36,001 nt of DNA, from positions 1-36,001 of the forward strand of contig NZ_JALJRK010000039.1 of NCBI RefSeq assembly GCF_024519725.1. The letters are read 5' to 3'. Both the position numbers and the translations under genes were made by a program. How positions within the stretch are numbered: the first letter of the stretch is position 1; each line of letters begins with the position of its first letter. This stretch comes from Microvirga sp. Mcv34 (GTDB taxonomy: Bacteria > Pseudomonadota > Alphaproteobacteria > Rhizobiales > Beijerinckiaceae). Below, piece by piece: positions 1-7,579 of this stretch. The notes under the pieces were generated by a model. The model was not told where the DNA came from, made no database searches, and worked only from the letters and a program-made list of their open reading frames with translations.

Positions 1-3
1 GGT

Positions 4-22
4 ACGATGCAGCTTGCATCGT
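4..22. promoter_or_regulatory. Inverted repeat over the repC start codon
   Basis: ACGATGCA at 4-11 is the exact reverse complement of TGCATCGT at 15-22, leaving a 3-base loop. The ATG at 7 lies inside the left arm, so in mRNA the start codon would be paired. In repABC plasmids translation of repC is held back by structure upstream of the gene and by a counter-transcribed RNA. Whether this hairpin belongs to that control cannot be judged because the upstream DNA is outside the window. Confidence 0.45.
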
Positions 23-1161
23 CAGGAGGCCGGCGGCTGAGACATGCCGCTCTGGTCGCGAGAGAACTTGCGCTCGAAACCGGGCGTACGGTGACGCGGA
101 AAGAACTATCTGCGGCGGCTCGGGATGCCGCCAAAGCCTTGGAACTGCGGAACGGCCCCCGGTCGGTCCTGTCGGAGCTCATTGCCTGCTGGGGTGAGCA
201 GGAGTGGGAGCGGCTGCTGGTGTGGCCGTCCAACGAGTATCTGATGAGCCGCACCGGTCTGTCCGAACGGTCTGTCCGCTATGCCTTTCGGACCCTCATC
301 GACCTCCAGCTGATCGTTCCGAAGGAGTCCCCCAACGGAAAGCGCTTCGCCGTCAAAGACTTGGCAGGAGAGATTGTCGATGCGTTCGGCTTCGACCTGA
401 CGCCGGTCTATGCCAGACGAGGGGAGTGGGCTGAGCGTCTGATCGAGCAGAAGCAGGCTCGCGAAGCCCGCAAGCGCACCTTCGACGAGATCACCATCGC
501 CCGCCGCGCAGCCGAGGAGGCCTTGAGCGCCCTGGCCGAGCACTATCCGGATCTGGACCGCTCAGACCTCGAGGACCGCCTCAAGGCCCTGAAAGCCCGG
601 ACGCCTGTGCGCAGCTCGAAAGCCATGCCGCTGGACGCTCTCGACGAGTGGAAAGACCTGAGGACACTTTGCGAGAAAGCATTTTTTGATGCTGGCAATG
701 GGGGCAAGGATTGCCGCCATTCTTATAAGAACAACGGATCTCCTACCGAGGCTTGTAACAAGGACTTTCCGAAGAAAGCTGAGGCGGTTCGTTCAACCGA
801 ACAACCGTCAGAGCACCTATCACCGGAATTGATCCTTGAGGCTTGCCCCACTCTCAGCGACTACGGCCAGCCGGTGCGGGACTTGGCGGACATCGTCTCA
901 GCCGGCCGCTACCTGCGGGCATCGTTGGGCGCCAACGAGAGCGCCTGGGCCGAAGCCGTCGAAGGGGTCGGCACCGTCAGAGCGGCGATCGCGGTGATCT
1001 ACACCCTGCAGCTTTACGACGACGACCTTGCCAAGAACGGCGGAGAAAGCCGGATCAAGAATCCTGGAGGTTACTACCGGGCCCTCGTCCGCATGGTCAA
1101 AGGCGGGAAACTCGACCTCGAGGTTGAGCTCCTCGCTATGAGGAGGCGGCGAATGATGTAG
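7..1161 (+). CDS. repC: Plasmid replication initiator RepC
   Basis: RepC-type initiator that binds the plasmid origin, which in repABC replicons usually lies inside repC itself. The 384 residues match the usual length of about 400. The family core is visible: WPSNEYL near residue 73, a helix-turn-helix at about 75-103 (SRTGLSERSVRYAFRTLIDL), then the hallmark SPNGKRFAVKD followed by an AFGFDL segment. The N-terminal GGRRL aligns with the GRRPL that begins typical RepC proteins, so the ATG at 7 is plausible, but the frame is open to the window edge and the true start could lie upstream. repA and repB, if present, would be to the left. The part around 660-790 is more AT-rich than the rest and is where an internal origin could sit. 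An 8-bp inverted repeat spans the start codon. Family call is firm; start is less so. Confidence 0.9.
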   Translation: MQLASSGGRRLRHAALVARELALETGRTVTRKELSAAARDAAKALELRNGPRSVLSELIACWGEQEWERLLVWPSNEYLMSRTGLSERSVRYAFRTLIDLQLIVPKESPNGKRFAVKDLAGEIVDAFGFDLTPVYARRGEWAERLIEQKQAREARKRTFDEITIARRAAEEALSALAEHYPDLDRSDLEDRLKALKARTPVRSSKAMPLDALDEWKDLRTLCEKAFFDAGNGGKDCRHSYKNNGSPTEACNKDFPKKAEAVRSTEQPSEHLSPELILEACPTLSDYGQPVRDLADIVSAGRYLRASLGANESAWAEAVEGVGTVRAAIAVIYTLQLYDDDLAKNGGESRIKNPGGYYRALVRMVKGGKLDLEVELLAMRRRRMM

Positions 1162-1246
1162 ATCGTGCGCAATCTTCAGGCCAGTTTCGTACCCTATAGG
1201 CGCAAACCATCGTTGAATTGGTGATAATTGCGTACGGATAGAACTG

Positions 1247-1552
1247 ATGTTTGCTCATGGAGACCTTTGGCACGCCATCGATTTGCTTGCCGAGCGGAGC
1301 GGGTTGTCCGCTTCCGGCCTGGCGAGAAAGGCAGGGCTGGATGCCACTTCGCTCAACAAGTCCAAGCGGATGCACCCCGATGGAAGGGAGCGGTGGCCTT
1401 CGACGGAAACGCTTTCGAAACTGCTCACTGCCGCCGAGATGGATCTGCTGGCGTTTGCGCAGCTCGTGAACTCTTTGTCTGAACAGACCGACGCGCCAAC
1501 TGGCGATCAAGACCAACTCGCCGGAGAAGAGGAACGTCGAGCGGCCGCTTAG
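1247..1552 (+). CDS. Small HTH regulator resembling the N-terminus of S24/LexA-like repressors
   Basis: Predicted DNA-binding protein of 101 residues. Residues 1-65 read like the N-terminal helix-turn-helix of the phage-repressor-like S24 peptidase family of alphaproteobacteria: a WHAIDLLAERSGLS opening, then LARKAGLDATSLNKSKR as the recognition region (about 25-42), then the RWPSTETLSKLL segment. The family normally continues for another 100 or more residues into a self-cleaving serine/lysine peptidase domain. Here that is replaced by a short acidic tail, so the protein is either a stand-alone repressor or a truncated relic. It follows repC by 85 bases on the same strand, so control of plasmid copy or accessory genes is possible. 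No strong ribosome site is seen; the ATG fits the family start. Confidence 0.75.
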   Translation: MFAHGDLWHAIDLLAERSGLSASGLARKAGLDATSLNKSKRMHPDGRERWPSTETLSKLLTAAEMDLLAFAQLVNSLSEQTDAPTGDQDQLAGEEERRAAA

Positions 1553-1659
1553 ACCCTCGTGGCTTCAAGCCTTCGTTCACCCTTATCCGATCCCTTGCTC
1601 CGCCATCCCCGGTCATAGGAGCCGGAAGAACGGAACGGTAAGGAATTTCGCCGATGGGT

Positions 1660-1706
1660 AAGGCTCGATCTGCCCCAAGCTATCGAGCCTTGAAGCCTGC
1701 CCCAAG
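1660..1706 (+). promoter_or_regulatory. Stem-loop with repeated decamer before a small gene
   Basis: AAGGCTCGAT at 1660-1669 pairs perfectly with ATCGAGCCTT at 1682-1691 around a 12-base loop. The loop contains CTGCCCCAAG (1670-1679), and the same ten bases recur at 1697-1706 just before the GTG start at 1716. There is no T-run, so it does not look like a terminator. It could be a leader structure or a protein site. Function unknown. Confidence 0.35.
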
Positions 1707-1715
1707 AGTGCCTGC

Positions 1716-1988
1716 GTGAACGACAAGATCAGCGATGAGATCGCAAAAATCATTCAGCTTGTGGGTGATCTCAGCAAAGGCGCTGCCGGAAGAGGCGACC
1801 CGATCAATGAGGCCTATCTGAGAGGCATTGCGGAGGGGCTTGCCCTTGCAGACCTGATGGGTCACGACCAGGTCCAGATGATGACCCGCTGGACCCAGCT
1901 TCTGGTCTCCCAGCAGTTTGGGATCGGTTCGGTAGCGCCGTTACCGTATGCTCCATCTGCCCAGGCGATCGGCCCTCTCCCTCATTAA
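1716..1988 (+). CDS. Small hypothetical protein
   Basis: I do not recognise this 90-residue protein. The first 65 residues look helical (IAKIIQLVGDLSKG, then AYLRGIAEGLALADLMG), and the tail is rich in proline, glycine and alanine. It has no signal peptide or membrane segment. The GTG start has no clear ribosome site and is preceded by the stem-loop at 1660-1691. It sits between the small HTH gene and gapR, all on the plus strand, so it may belong to the replicon-maintenance end of the plasmid. Coding status is moderately supported by the even, GC-rich third positions; function is open. Confidence 0.5.
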   Translation: MNDKISDEIAKIIQLVGDLSKGAAGRGDPINEAYLRGIAEGLALADLMGHDQVQMMTRWTQLLVSQQFGIGSVAPLPYAPSAQAIGPLPH

Positions 1989-2027
1989 CGACGCTGGTCA
2001 CATTTCCGGAGCCGCCAAGGCATCCGA

Positions 2028-2056
2028 TTTAATCTGCTGCCGTCCTGAATTATAAT
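2028..2056 (+). promoter_or_regulatory. Promoter of gapR with palindromic -10 region
   Basis: A perfect TATAAT lies at 2051-2056, with TTTAAT at 2028-2033 as a weak -35 element 17 bases upstream. The -10 box is embedded in a perfect 12-bp palindrome, GAATTATAATTC (2047-2058), which is itself flanked by the inverted pair CGTCCTG (2041-2047) and CAGGACG (2079-2085). AT-rich palindromes suit both a repressor and GapR itself, so autoregulation is possible. Confidence 0.55.
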
Positions 2057-2094
2057 TCGTCCATCGAACACGACAAACCAGGACGATTCGTGAA

Positions 2095-2355
2095 ATGGAT
2101 GACGCTGCCTTCAACACAGAGTCTGTTGCCTCCGATCTGCTCAAGTCCGTAATTGACCGCCTCGAGCGCGTCTATGAGGAGATTGATGGCCTCAAAGCCG
2201 GCGCCAAGGACATCCTCGCCGAGGCAAAGGGCAATGGGCTGGATCCAAAAATCATCAAAAAGTGCCTCGCCATCAGGAAAAAGGATCACTCCGAACGTAT
2301 GGAGGAAGAAGCGATCCTTGATCTCTATCTCCAAGCGTTAGGGATCCCCGGCTGA
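2095..2355 (+). CDS. gapR: GapR-family nucleoid-associated protein (DUF2312)
   Basis: Homologue of GapR, the alphaproteobacterial DNA-binding protein that favours overtwisted AT-rich DNA and assists replication and topoisomerases. The 86-residue length is standard. The diagnostic core is intact: an N-terminal coiled helix (VIDRLERVYEEIDGLK, about 18-34), then ILAEAKGNGLDPKIIKK, then RKKDHSERMEEEAILDLY. In the chromosomal family the N-terminal helix drives dimerisation and the basic C-terminal part clamps DNA. A plasmid copy probably supplements or interferes with the chromosomal one, as some plasmid-borne nucleoid proteins do; that is inference. It has its own promoter (2028-2056) and is followed by a terminator-like hairpin, so it looks monocistronic. 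Confidence 0.9.
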   Translation: MDDAAFNTESVASDLLKSVIDRLERVYEEIDGLKAGAKDILAEAKGNGLDPKIIKKCLAIRKKDHSERMEEEAILDLYLQALGIPG

Positions 2356-2389
2356 GTACTTTCAGGAATTCTATGCTGCAGGGCATACA

Positions 2390-2424
2390 AAAAGGGACGA
2401 CGTGATCTCCAACGCCGTCCTTTT
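2390..2424 (+). terminator. Terminator-like hairpin after gapR
   Basis: GGACG (2395-2399) pairs with CGTCC (2416-2420), extended by AAAA/TTTT with one bulged G at 2394, followed by TTTTCTGTTT. The stem is imperfect inside the loop. Position 35 bases after the gapR stop supports a terminator. Confidence 0.5.
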
Positions 2425-2465
2425 CTGTTTCGGCACATCAATACTTGCTGCCATCGTGAGAACGC

Positions 2466-3485
2466 ATGACTTCCGCAACGAAAGCACTCTCTCATCTTGC
2501 CCATAAGGCAGAGAAGGGCGGACAGGCCCACGAGATCATTCCGGGAATGCTCCTTTGCGCCTTCCTGTGCTTCTGCGTGATTGCCTTCAAACTGACTGTC
2601 GTAGTCGCAACTCCGCTGGAACTCCAAGCCGGACCTCAGATCGCACTCCTCGGGCTTGGTCTCATCCCTGCAATCGGCGCCATGTTCTACAGCCGCCTGG
2701 CCCGGCACCGGCCCCGCATGGCATCATTATACTTCACGGTTGCTCTTGTACCCTTCTCAGCCTTGGCCTTCGGTGATCTCGGCCACGTCGTCAGCTATCT
2801 CTCCAGGTCACAACCCTTCTGGGACGATCTCCTCGCCAGGGGAGATAAAGCCCTCGGATTCGACTGGGTCGCGATGCTGCAATGGGCCAACGACCATCCC
2901 GTCGTGACTGCCTTGGCCTACGGGATCTATATGTCGGCCGGCTTTCAGTCGATCATGGCTCCCATCCTGCTTGCAGGTCTCGGTCGCTATCGAGCTCTGC
3001 AGGTGTCGACGGTTGCTCTCCTGCTGACCCTCATCGTCACCTACGGAATCGCTTGGGTTCTGCCCGCTCTCGGCACCTATGAGTTCTATGGCATCGACCC
3101 CTCGCAACATCCGAATATCGCGGTCCGAGTGGCAAGCCTCCATGTGCCGGAGATTATGGGCATGCGGGATGGTTCAATTCTGAACATCTCCCGCCTTGCA
3201 CCGACGGGCCTCATCACATTTCCGAGCTTCCATGCTGCCAACGCGGTGCTGCTCGCCTGGGCACTCTGGCAGGTTCCCTATCTGCGGTATCCGGGCCTCG
3301 TCCTCAACGGACTGATGCTGCTGGCAACGCCGCTACACGGCAGCCACTTCCTCGTTGATGTTATGGCCGGAGCCCTGAACGCAGGAATGGCAATCGCCGC
3401 CGCATCGATTCTTTTAAAGGCGGCACAACGATTGTGGCATCAATCGGTACTGATCCCCCATATTCACAGACCGGCAGAGATTTAA
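2466..3485 (+). CDS. PAP2-superfamily integral membrane phosphatase
   Basis: Multispanning inner-membrane protein of 339 residues with the type 2 phosphatidic acid phosphatase active-site motifs. FPSFHA (252-257) supplies motif 2 with its histidine, and HGSHFLVDV (291-299) supplies motif 3 with the catalytic His 294 and Asp 298. Hydrophobic segments occur near 28-48, 57-75, 87-103, 147-172, 179-201, 259-290 and 299-315. This is the branch related to the inositolphosphotransferase-like PAP2 proteins, which act on lipid phosphates or transfer lipid head groups at the periplasmic face. Substrate cannot be told. The segment after motif 2 resembles stand-alone members annotated as membrane PAP2 proteins. 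No obvious functional tie to gapR upstream. Confidence 0.8.
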   Translation: MTSATKALSHLAHKAEKGGQAHEIIPGMLLCAFLCFCVIAFKLTVVVATPLELQAGPQIALLGLGLIPAIGAMFYSRLARHRPRMASLYFTVALVPFSALAFGDLGHVVSYLSRSQPFWDDLLARGDKALGFDWVAMLQWANDHPVVTALAYGIYMSAGFQSIMAPILLAGLGRYRALQVSTVALLLTLIVTYGIAWVLPALGTYEFYGIDPSQHPNIAVRVASLHVPEIMGMRDGSILNISRLAPTGLITFPSFHAANAVLLAWALWQVPYLRYPGLVLNGLMLLATPLHGSHFLVDVMAGALNAGMAIAAASILLKAAQRLWHQSVLIPHIHRPAEI

Positions 3486-3606
3486 AAAGCCGTCATACGC
3501 GTGGCACTTTCCCAGTGTTTCTACGTTGTGTGCCGGTGAGGGCATTCGCTCTCACTGCACTCCTTAAACAATCTCGTGCGACAAAACCGCCATTCACGGA
3601 GGAACA

Positions 3607-3639
3607 ATGGATTCCGTCAGGCTCCTACAAGCTTCCTGA
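3607..3639 (+). other. Possible 10-codon leader ORF
   Basis: GGAGG at 3598-3602 sits 4 bases before an ATG at 3607 that opens a 10-codon reading frame (MDSVRLLQAS). It lies in the 274-base gap before the gene at 3760. It might be a leader peptide or a chance match; nothing else supports it. Confidence 0.2.
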
Positions 3640-3759
3640 CCCAGGAGAACAGACAATTCCCTGAAATCCAGACCATTCCAGCAAAGCAATCCGTTCACCG
3701 AAAAGAGCATTTTAACGAAGGTTAATTCCAGGCAATCCCCGAAAGATTTTAAACGAACC

Positions 3760-4098
3760 ATGTTCAGCATCAGAGACTTCGTCACTGCAGGCATCAATAT
3801 CTTGGGAGCCATCGACGCTCTTGAGAGCGCGCTTGCTCGCGCTGCCTCCGATGCCGACACCGTTCTCATCACGGATCAGGAAAAGGAGCTGATCTGCTTC
3901 GGTATCGTGGACACACGCTTCGTTCTGTCCGCTCATGGACAGGAGCCGTCTAAGGTGCTGTCGCTCCTCGCCCTCCGGATCGCGAATTCCTTTGAGGTGC
4001 CCCGCACCAAGGCGTTAGCAGTTCTCGCCGAATTCAGGACGGCCGAGGCTCTCGCTGAGGCCGATACTATCGCTACACCGATCGCCCTTGCCGCATAA
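3760..4098 (+). CDS. Hypothetical protein, 112 residues
   Basis: Not recognised. It reads as a compact soluble domain: helical N-terminus (about 5-33), a probable beta-strand pair VLITDQEKELICFGIVDTRFVLSA (34-59), then helices to the end. No signal peptide. The upstream region has TTAA-N6-TTAA at about 3714-3727, one base short of a CtrA box spacing. It is the first of three same-strand small genes of unknown role (3760-5358). Confidence 0.6.
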   Translation: MFSIRDFVTAGINILGAIDALESALARAASDADTVLITDQEKELICFGIVDTRFVLSAHGQEPSKVLSLLALRIANSFEVPRTKALAVLAEFRTAEALAEADTIATPIALAA

Positions 4099-4174
4099 GG
4101 ATAGCCAGATGGGCTTCATCCGCCACGAGCACATGCCGGGCTTCCGTTAGGTTCACCCCTAACGGAGCATCCCC

Positions 4175-4726
4175 GTGCACAGCACTACTCAGTTCCAGCC
4201 TCACTACCGCATTATCAATCGGGCTCAGGAGGTCTGGACCTACAACACCCTCGAAGCCGCTGTACTGGCTCTCACCAAAGCGGCCCTCCAACAAGGCTTC
4301 TTCCTCTCCGACGTCCTTGCCGACCGCTTCTCATACGAAACCCGTGTCGACATCGACGGCGTCCGCCACGCCACACCCGCAGGACAGTTGATCGTCCGGA
4401 CCGCTCTCGGCGATATCGTCACCCGAGATCAGGTCCTCGATCTCGCCCATAAGCTGAGAGCGAGGCCTGCTGCACCCCAGGGCGCCTACCGCAACGGTCC
4501 TTGGCCGGGCATCCGCCAGCCCCGCGGCCATCGCGGTTCGTCCATCCGCATTGTGCGGACAAAGCAGGCGATGACCTGGCACGACGCCGACAAGGATGAC
4601 GTTCTCGCGGTGGGGATCCCGCCCGGTCGCATCCGGAGACAGCGCGAGCTTCCGACCTATTGGTCGGATGTTCCGCGACGTAACGAACGGAGCTGGAAGA
4701 GCCAGCGCAAGCACCAGTGGCGATAA
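4175..4726 (+). CDS. Hypothetical basic protein
   Basis: A 183-residue protein starting at GTG. The N-terminal 90 residues look like a small alpha/beta domain (HYRIINRAQEVWTYNTLEAA as opening). The C-terminal part is strongly basic, with RRQRELPTYW and a terminal RSWKSQRKHQWR. Tails of this arginine/tryptophan type recur at the ends of small plasmid and phage-related proteins of Hyphomicrobiales, in my recollection, without known function. It may bind nucleic acid through the tail. The stop overlaps the next gene's GTG by 10 bases, which suggests translational coupling. Confidence 0.65.
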   Translation: MHSTTQFQPHYRIINRAQEVWTYNTLEAAVLALTKAALQQGFFLSDVLADRFSYETRVDIDGVRHATPAGQLIVRTALGDIVTRDQVLDLAHKLRARPAAPQGAYRNGPWPGIRQPRGHRGSSIRIVRTKQAMTWHDADKDDVLAVGIPPGRIRRQRELPTYWSDVPRRNERSWKSQRKHQWR

Positions 4727-5358
4727 CCGAGCAGCCCAAGGGCCGTCTGAGTGATCAGACCGTCCTTTGTCATGCCATCTATCGCAAAGGCCGCCCCATG
4801 ATTTTGAACGTCTACACCCCGAAACCCGAATCCTCTGCCGCCAGCCTCGTCCTCCCGGGGAGCGCCATAGTCGGGGAAGCGGAGCAGGATGGCCGCATCC
4901 TCTGCTACTACGAGGGCAACGCCATCGGCTCGAACGACCTCGAGAGTTTTTATGAGCGTCTACGGAGGGCAGCCGGTCGCCTGGTGACCAAGTACCCGAC
5001 AACCGCCATGGCCGCGTTCCCGGCCGACGAACTCGAATGCGTCGCAACATTCGATGCAGAGCGGGAGTATCTGCCCTCAATCAAGGACTACAGGACGCTC
5101 GAGCGCTGGGCCCAGGAGCCTGCTCTGATCATTCAGGGGCCCGACTTGCCTGAAGGCGCCCACCTGACCAGCGCGATCGGCACTCGGTTCGAGAAGGCCT
5201 TCCCGCGTCTCCTGAAGCGCGAGGGGCCCGTGCACACGTATACCCTGCGCTGCGGGCAGATCGTCGTGATCAATATCGTTTCAGGAATGTCGGAGGTCAT
5301 CCAGCCGACCGACAGGCTCGCCGACAGCATCCGGCAAGAGGTAAGGTCGGGCGGATAG
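4717..5358 (+). CDS. Hypothetical protein coupled to upstream gene
   Basis: Unknown soluble protein of 213 residues if the GTG at 4717 is used; an internal ATG at 4798 would give 186. The overlap with the preceding gene favours the GTG start by coupling. Visible features are a central helix with LESFYERLRRAAGRLV and several beta segments (ILCYYEGNA, PALIIQGPDL, IVVINIVSG). There is no signal or membrane segment. It ends 22 bases before the stop of a convergent secreted-protein gene, and I see no strong terminator between them. Confidence 0.65.
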   Translation: MAITEQPKGRLSDQTVLCHAIYRKGRPMILNVYTPKPESSAASLVLPGSAIVGEAEQDGRILCYYEGNAIGSNDLESFYERLRRAAGRLVTKYPTTAMAAFPADELECVATFDAEREYLPSIKDYRTLERWAQEPALIIQGPDLPEGAHLTSAIGTRFEKAFPRLLKREGPVHTYTLRCGQIVVINIVSGMSEVIQPTDRLADSIRQEVRSGG

Positions 5359-5380
5359 GTAGCTGTCAGCGACCGGTGTC

Positions 5381-5770
5381 TCAACCCATCTTGCAGAGAT
5401 AGCTCTTCCCGCGGCGGGTAACCGAAAAGCCATTCAGGCCGCGGGAATAGGCCCATTCATACTCCCCATCCCAAGTCCGCGACGCATCATAAGTTGAGCC
5501 GAACACTCGGCCGCCAGCTTTTGCTTCGCTCCCCAACTTTAGCTGAAGCTCGTCGAACGACATCATTTCCCCGTCCTTCGGATCAGGGCGGGAGATAACT
5601 TTTCCCGTGTAAGCGATCTCGACGGTGAATGGGGCGCTGGCAGCCTTCGAAGTCAGGTTCGGACGAAGCTCCCTGTTACAGGTCAGCTTGTAGTTCTCAT
5701 CAGACTCGGCTGCGACAACTGGATGGGTGAGTACCAAAACGCTCAGGACGGTCGAAACAGCAAAACGCAT
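5381..5770 (-). CDS. Exported hypothetical protein
   Basis: Small exported protein of 129 residues. It has a clear Sec signal: MRF, then a hydrophobic run to about residue 18, then VVAA before ESDENY, giving a mature protein of roughly 108 residues. Cys 31 and Cys 126 could form a disulfide in the periplasm. The mature part is beta-rich and polar (TVEIAYTGKVIS, GFSVTRRGKSYLC). I know no family. It is convergent with the gene ending at 5358 and divergent from the DUF1643 gene, and the 216-base gap to the latter must hold its promoter, though I find no convincing -35/-10 pair. Confidence 0.65.
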   Translation of the reverse strand: MRFAVSTVLSVLVLTHPVVAAESDENYKLTCNRELRPNLTSKAASAPFTVEIAYTGKVISRPDPKDGEMMSFDELQLKLGSEAKAGGRVFGSTYDASRTWDGEYEWAYSRGLNGFSVTRRGKSYLCKMG

Positions 5771-5986
5771 TTGAAATCCGGCACGAAAATTGTCCGTCCA
5801 GTTGTGCTCAACAGTTCGACAAGGGTCAAGTTCGGTGCACCAGATCAGGCAGGCGGCATGCCGATAGGCTTAATAGACAATTCTGCGCTGTAGGCGCGAA
5901 CCCGACATTCCCGCCAATCACATCGTTTGATGCCGTGCCCCGAGGTTGGTATAAGACCGCAGTCAAATTCTCAAATCAGAATTCAA

Positions 5987-6574
5987 ATGTCGGTCGCCCA
6001 TTCTGCCTCTCCTGATGAACCCCATGATGCCGGTGGCAAGAGCCGCCTCCGGCTCAAGGAGGGCGTCATTGCTGATGCCGTCTTCTATGAGAACCGCCGG
6101 TACCGCCCCATCCTGACCCGCCGCTGGACCGCGGATCCGAACGCTCCCTTCGTTCTCTGGATTGGCATGAACCCCTCGGTTGCCAGTTTCGAGGTGGACG
6201 ATCCGACAGTAGCGCGGGAGCAGGACTTCACCCGCCGCTGGGGCTACAGCAGCTACGTTAAATGTAATATCATGGACTTTGCTGTCACCCAACAAAAGCG
6301 GTTGCGGGACCCTGGTGTGGTCCCCTGCAGTGAGCATAACCTTCCCGCTATCCGGGACCAGGCAAGCCGCGCCTCGATGATCGTCATGGGGTTTGGCGCC
6401 GTCCATCCCTCCCTGCAGCATTACGCCGATGCCGTATGCCAGGCTCTCATTGAGGACGGCCACAGGCTCTGGTGCTTAGCCCTGACAAAAAACGGCAATG
6501 CGGGCCATCCCCTCTACATCGCGGCCGATACCAAGCCTTTCCACTACATCCCGAAGCTGAAGGGCAAAGCCTAA
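5987..6574 (+). CDS. DUF1643 domain protein
   Basis: DUF1643 family, found widely on plasmids and in phages; no biochemical role is known to me. The domain spans most of the 195 residues: ADAVFYENRRYRPILTRRW, then WIGMNPSVASFEVDDPTV (the conserved GxNPS...DDPT core), a RRWGYSSY segment, then CNIMDFAVTQQ and a C-terminal WCLALTKNGNAGHPLY. I chose the ATG at 5987; the frame stays open 60 bases further up to TTG/ATG near 5927, but those residues are not family-like. Neither start has a strong ribosome site. The next gene follows after 45 bases. Confidence 0.8.
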   Translation: MSVAHSASPDEPHDAGGKSRLRLKEGVIADAVFYENRRYRPILTRRWTADPNAPFVLWIGMNPSVASFEVDDPTVAREQDFTRRWGYSSYVKCNIMDFAVTQQKRLRDPGVVPCSEHNLPAIRDQASRASMIVMGFGAVHPSLQHYADAVCQALIEDGHRLWCLALTKNGNAGHPLYIAADTKPFHYIPKLKGKA

Positions 6575-6619
6575 AGGCCAGCCCACGGCTTGCCCCTTTC
6601 TGTGACGAGGACCATTCCC

Positions 6620-7120
6620 ATGACCACCCATTTCTGGACGCTCCTGACAGGTGTCGATACCGTCCAGCCGTTCTTCGACAAGGCAGAGGCTGAGGCGGCT
6701 GCTGCCGCCTTTGTCCAGTCCTGTGATGACGACCGAACCGTCACGATCGGGAATTGGCGGGACCAACTCGCTGACTTGAACCGGGAAATGGATGATGCAG
6801 GTGAAGCGATCTATCTTTGCTCGTTGACCGAGCATCTCGTGCCGGAGCTCAACGCCCTCGCTGTGCTGGAGGAGGGCGAAATGCGCCGCATCGAGACCCA
6901 GTCGCCGCTCCTCCAAGATCTGAGGGTTGCAGTCGTCGAGACCAAGTTCCGGCACATCGACTATCATCCCGACGATATCTTCTGGATTGCCACGCCCCTG
7001 GGTCCCATTGGCGTTGTCGGACACATTCAAAGTGTCGCAGAGCCGCAGTGGCCGATTGCAACCGTTTTTGAACAGATCGCTCGTACAGAGCCCATGGGCA
7101 ATACGCCCCACATCGGCTGA
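6620..7120 (+). CDS. Hypothetical protein, 166 residues
   Basis: Not recognised. Acidic, soluble, mainly helical in the middle (FDKAEAEAAAAAFVQSC) with a conserved-looking stretch IDYHPDDIFWIATPLGPIGVVG near 115-136. The ATG at 6620 is preceded by AGGA at 6608-6611 and is preferred to a TTG at 6590. It precedes the CheY-like gene by 8 bases, so the two are probably cotranscribed, but the sequence gives no hint of a signalling role. Confidence 0.65.
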   Translation: MTTHFWTLLTGVDTVQPFFDKAEAEAAAAAFVQSCDDDRTVTIGNWRDQLADLNREMDDAGEAIYLCSLTEHLVPELNALAVLEEGEMRRIETQSPLLQDLRVAVVETKFRHIDYHPDDIFWIATPLGPIGVVGHIQSVAEPQWPIATVFEQIARTEPMGNTPHIG

Positions 7121-7128
7121 GAATTACC

Positions 7129-7521
7129 ATGGCCTTGGATACGTCCATTCCGGTCCTGATCATCGACGATTACCAGACGATGCTCAGAATCGTCCGCAAT
7201 CTGCTCAGGCGGATCGGGTTCACGGACGTGGACGAGGCCAGAGATGGCCGCGAGGCTCTGGAGAAGCTGAAGGCCCGGCCGTACGGACTGGTGATCTCCG
7301 ATTGGAACATGGCGCCGATGACAGGATACGAGCTTGTCCAGCAGGTCCGGGCGCATCCTATGCTCCAGAAGCTTCCCTTCATCATGGTCACAGCAGAGGC
7401 ACGACCCGAGAACGTGATCGCGGCCAAACAGGCCGGTGTCGACAACTACATCGTGAAGCCGTTTAGCGCGGAAACTCTACAAGCGAAGGTCAGTACGGTG
7501 CTTGGGTTTACTGGCAGCTAA
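7129..7521 (+). CDS. CheY-like single-domain response regulator
   Basis: Stand-alone receiver domain, 130 residues, cytoplasmic. All key residues are present: acidic pair Asp13-Asp14 (VLIIDDYQT), phospho-acceptor Asp58 (VISDWNM), Thr88 (MVTAEA) and Lys110 (YIVKPFS). The helix 4-beta 5 face resembles chemotaxis CheY proteins, which bind the flagellar switch or act as phosphate sinks. A chemoreceptor gene (25623-27320) and a Rem-like motility regulator (9091-9759) are on the same DNA, so a chemotaxis role is likely, but no CheA is in the window. It must receive phosphate from a kinase encoded elsewhere. Confidence 0.9.
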   Translation: MALDTSIPVLIIDDYQTMLRIVRNLLRRIGFTDVDEARDGREALEKLKARPYGLVISDWNMAPMTGYELVQQVRAHPMLQKLPFIMVTAEARPENVIAAKQAGVDNYIVKPFSAETLQAKVSTVLGFTGS

Positions 7522-7579
7522 CCTCGGCGTCTGCCAGCAGCGAATAGAAGATCTCCAAATCCCCTACCGAGGAACTATC

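Noticed and set aside
3714..3727. TTAA-N6-TTAA as CtrA site
   Set aside because: The spacer is 6, not 7; CtrA boxes need 7. The same applies to 15462-15475.
4331..5080. Minus-strand open frame of 249 codons rich in Arg, Ser and Gly
   Set aside because: It overlaps two coupled plus-strand genes and has the Arg/Pro/Gly composition of an out-of-phase frame.
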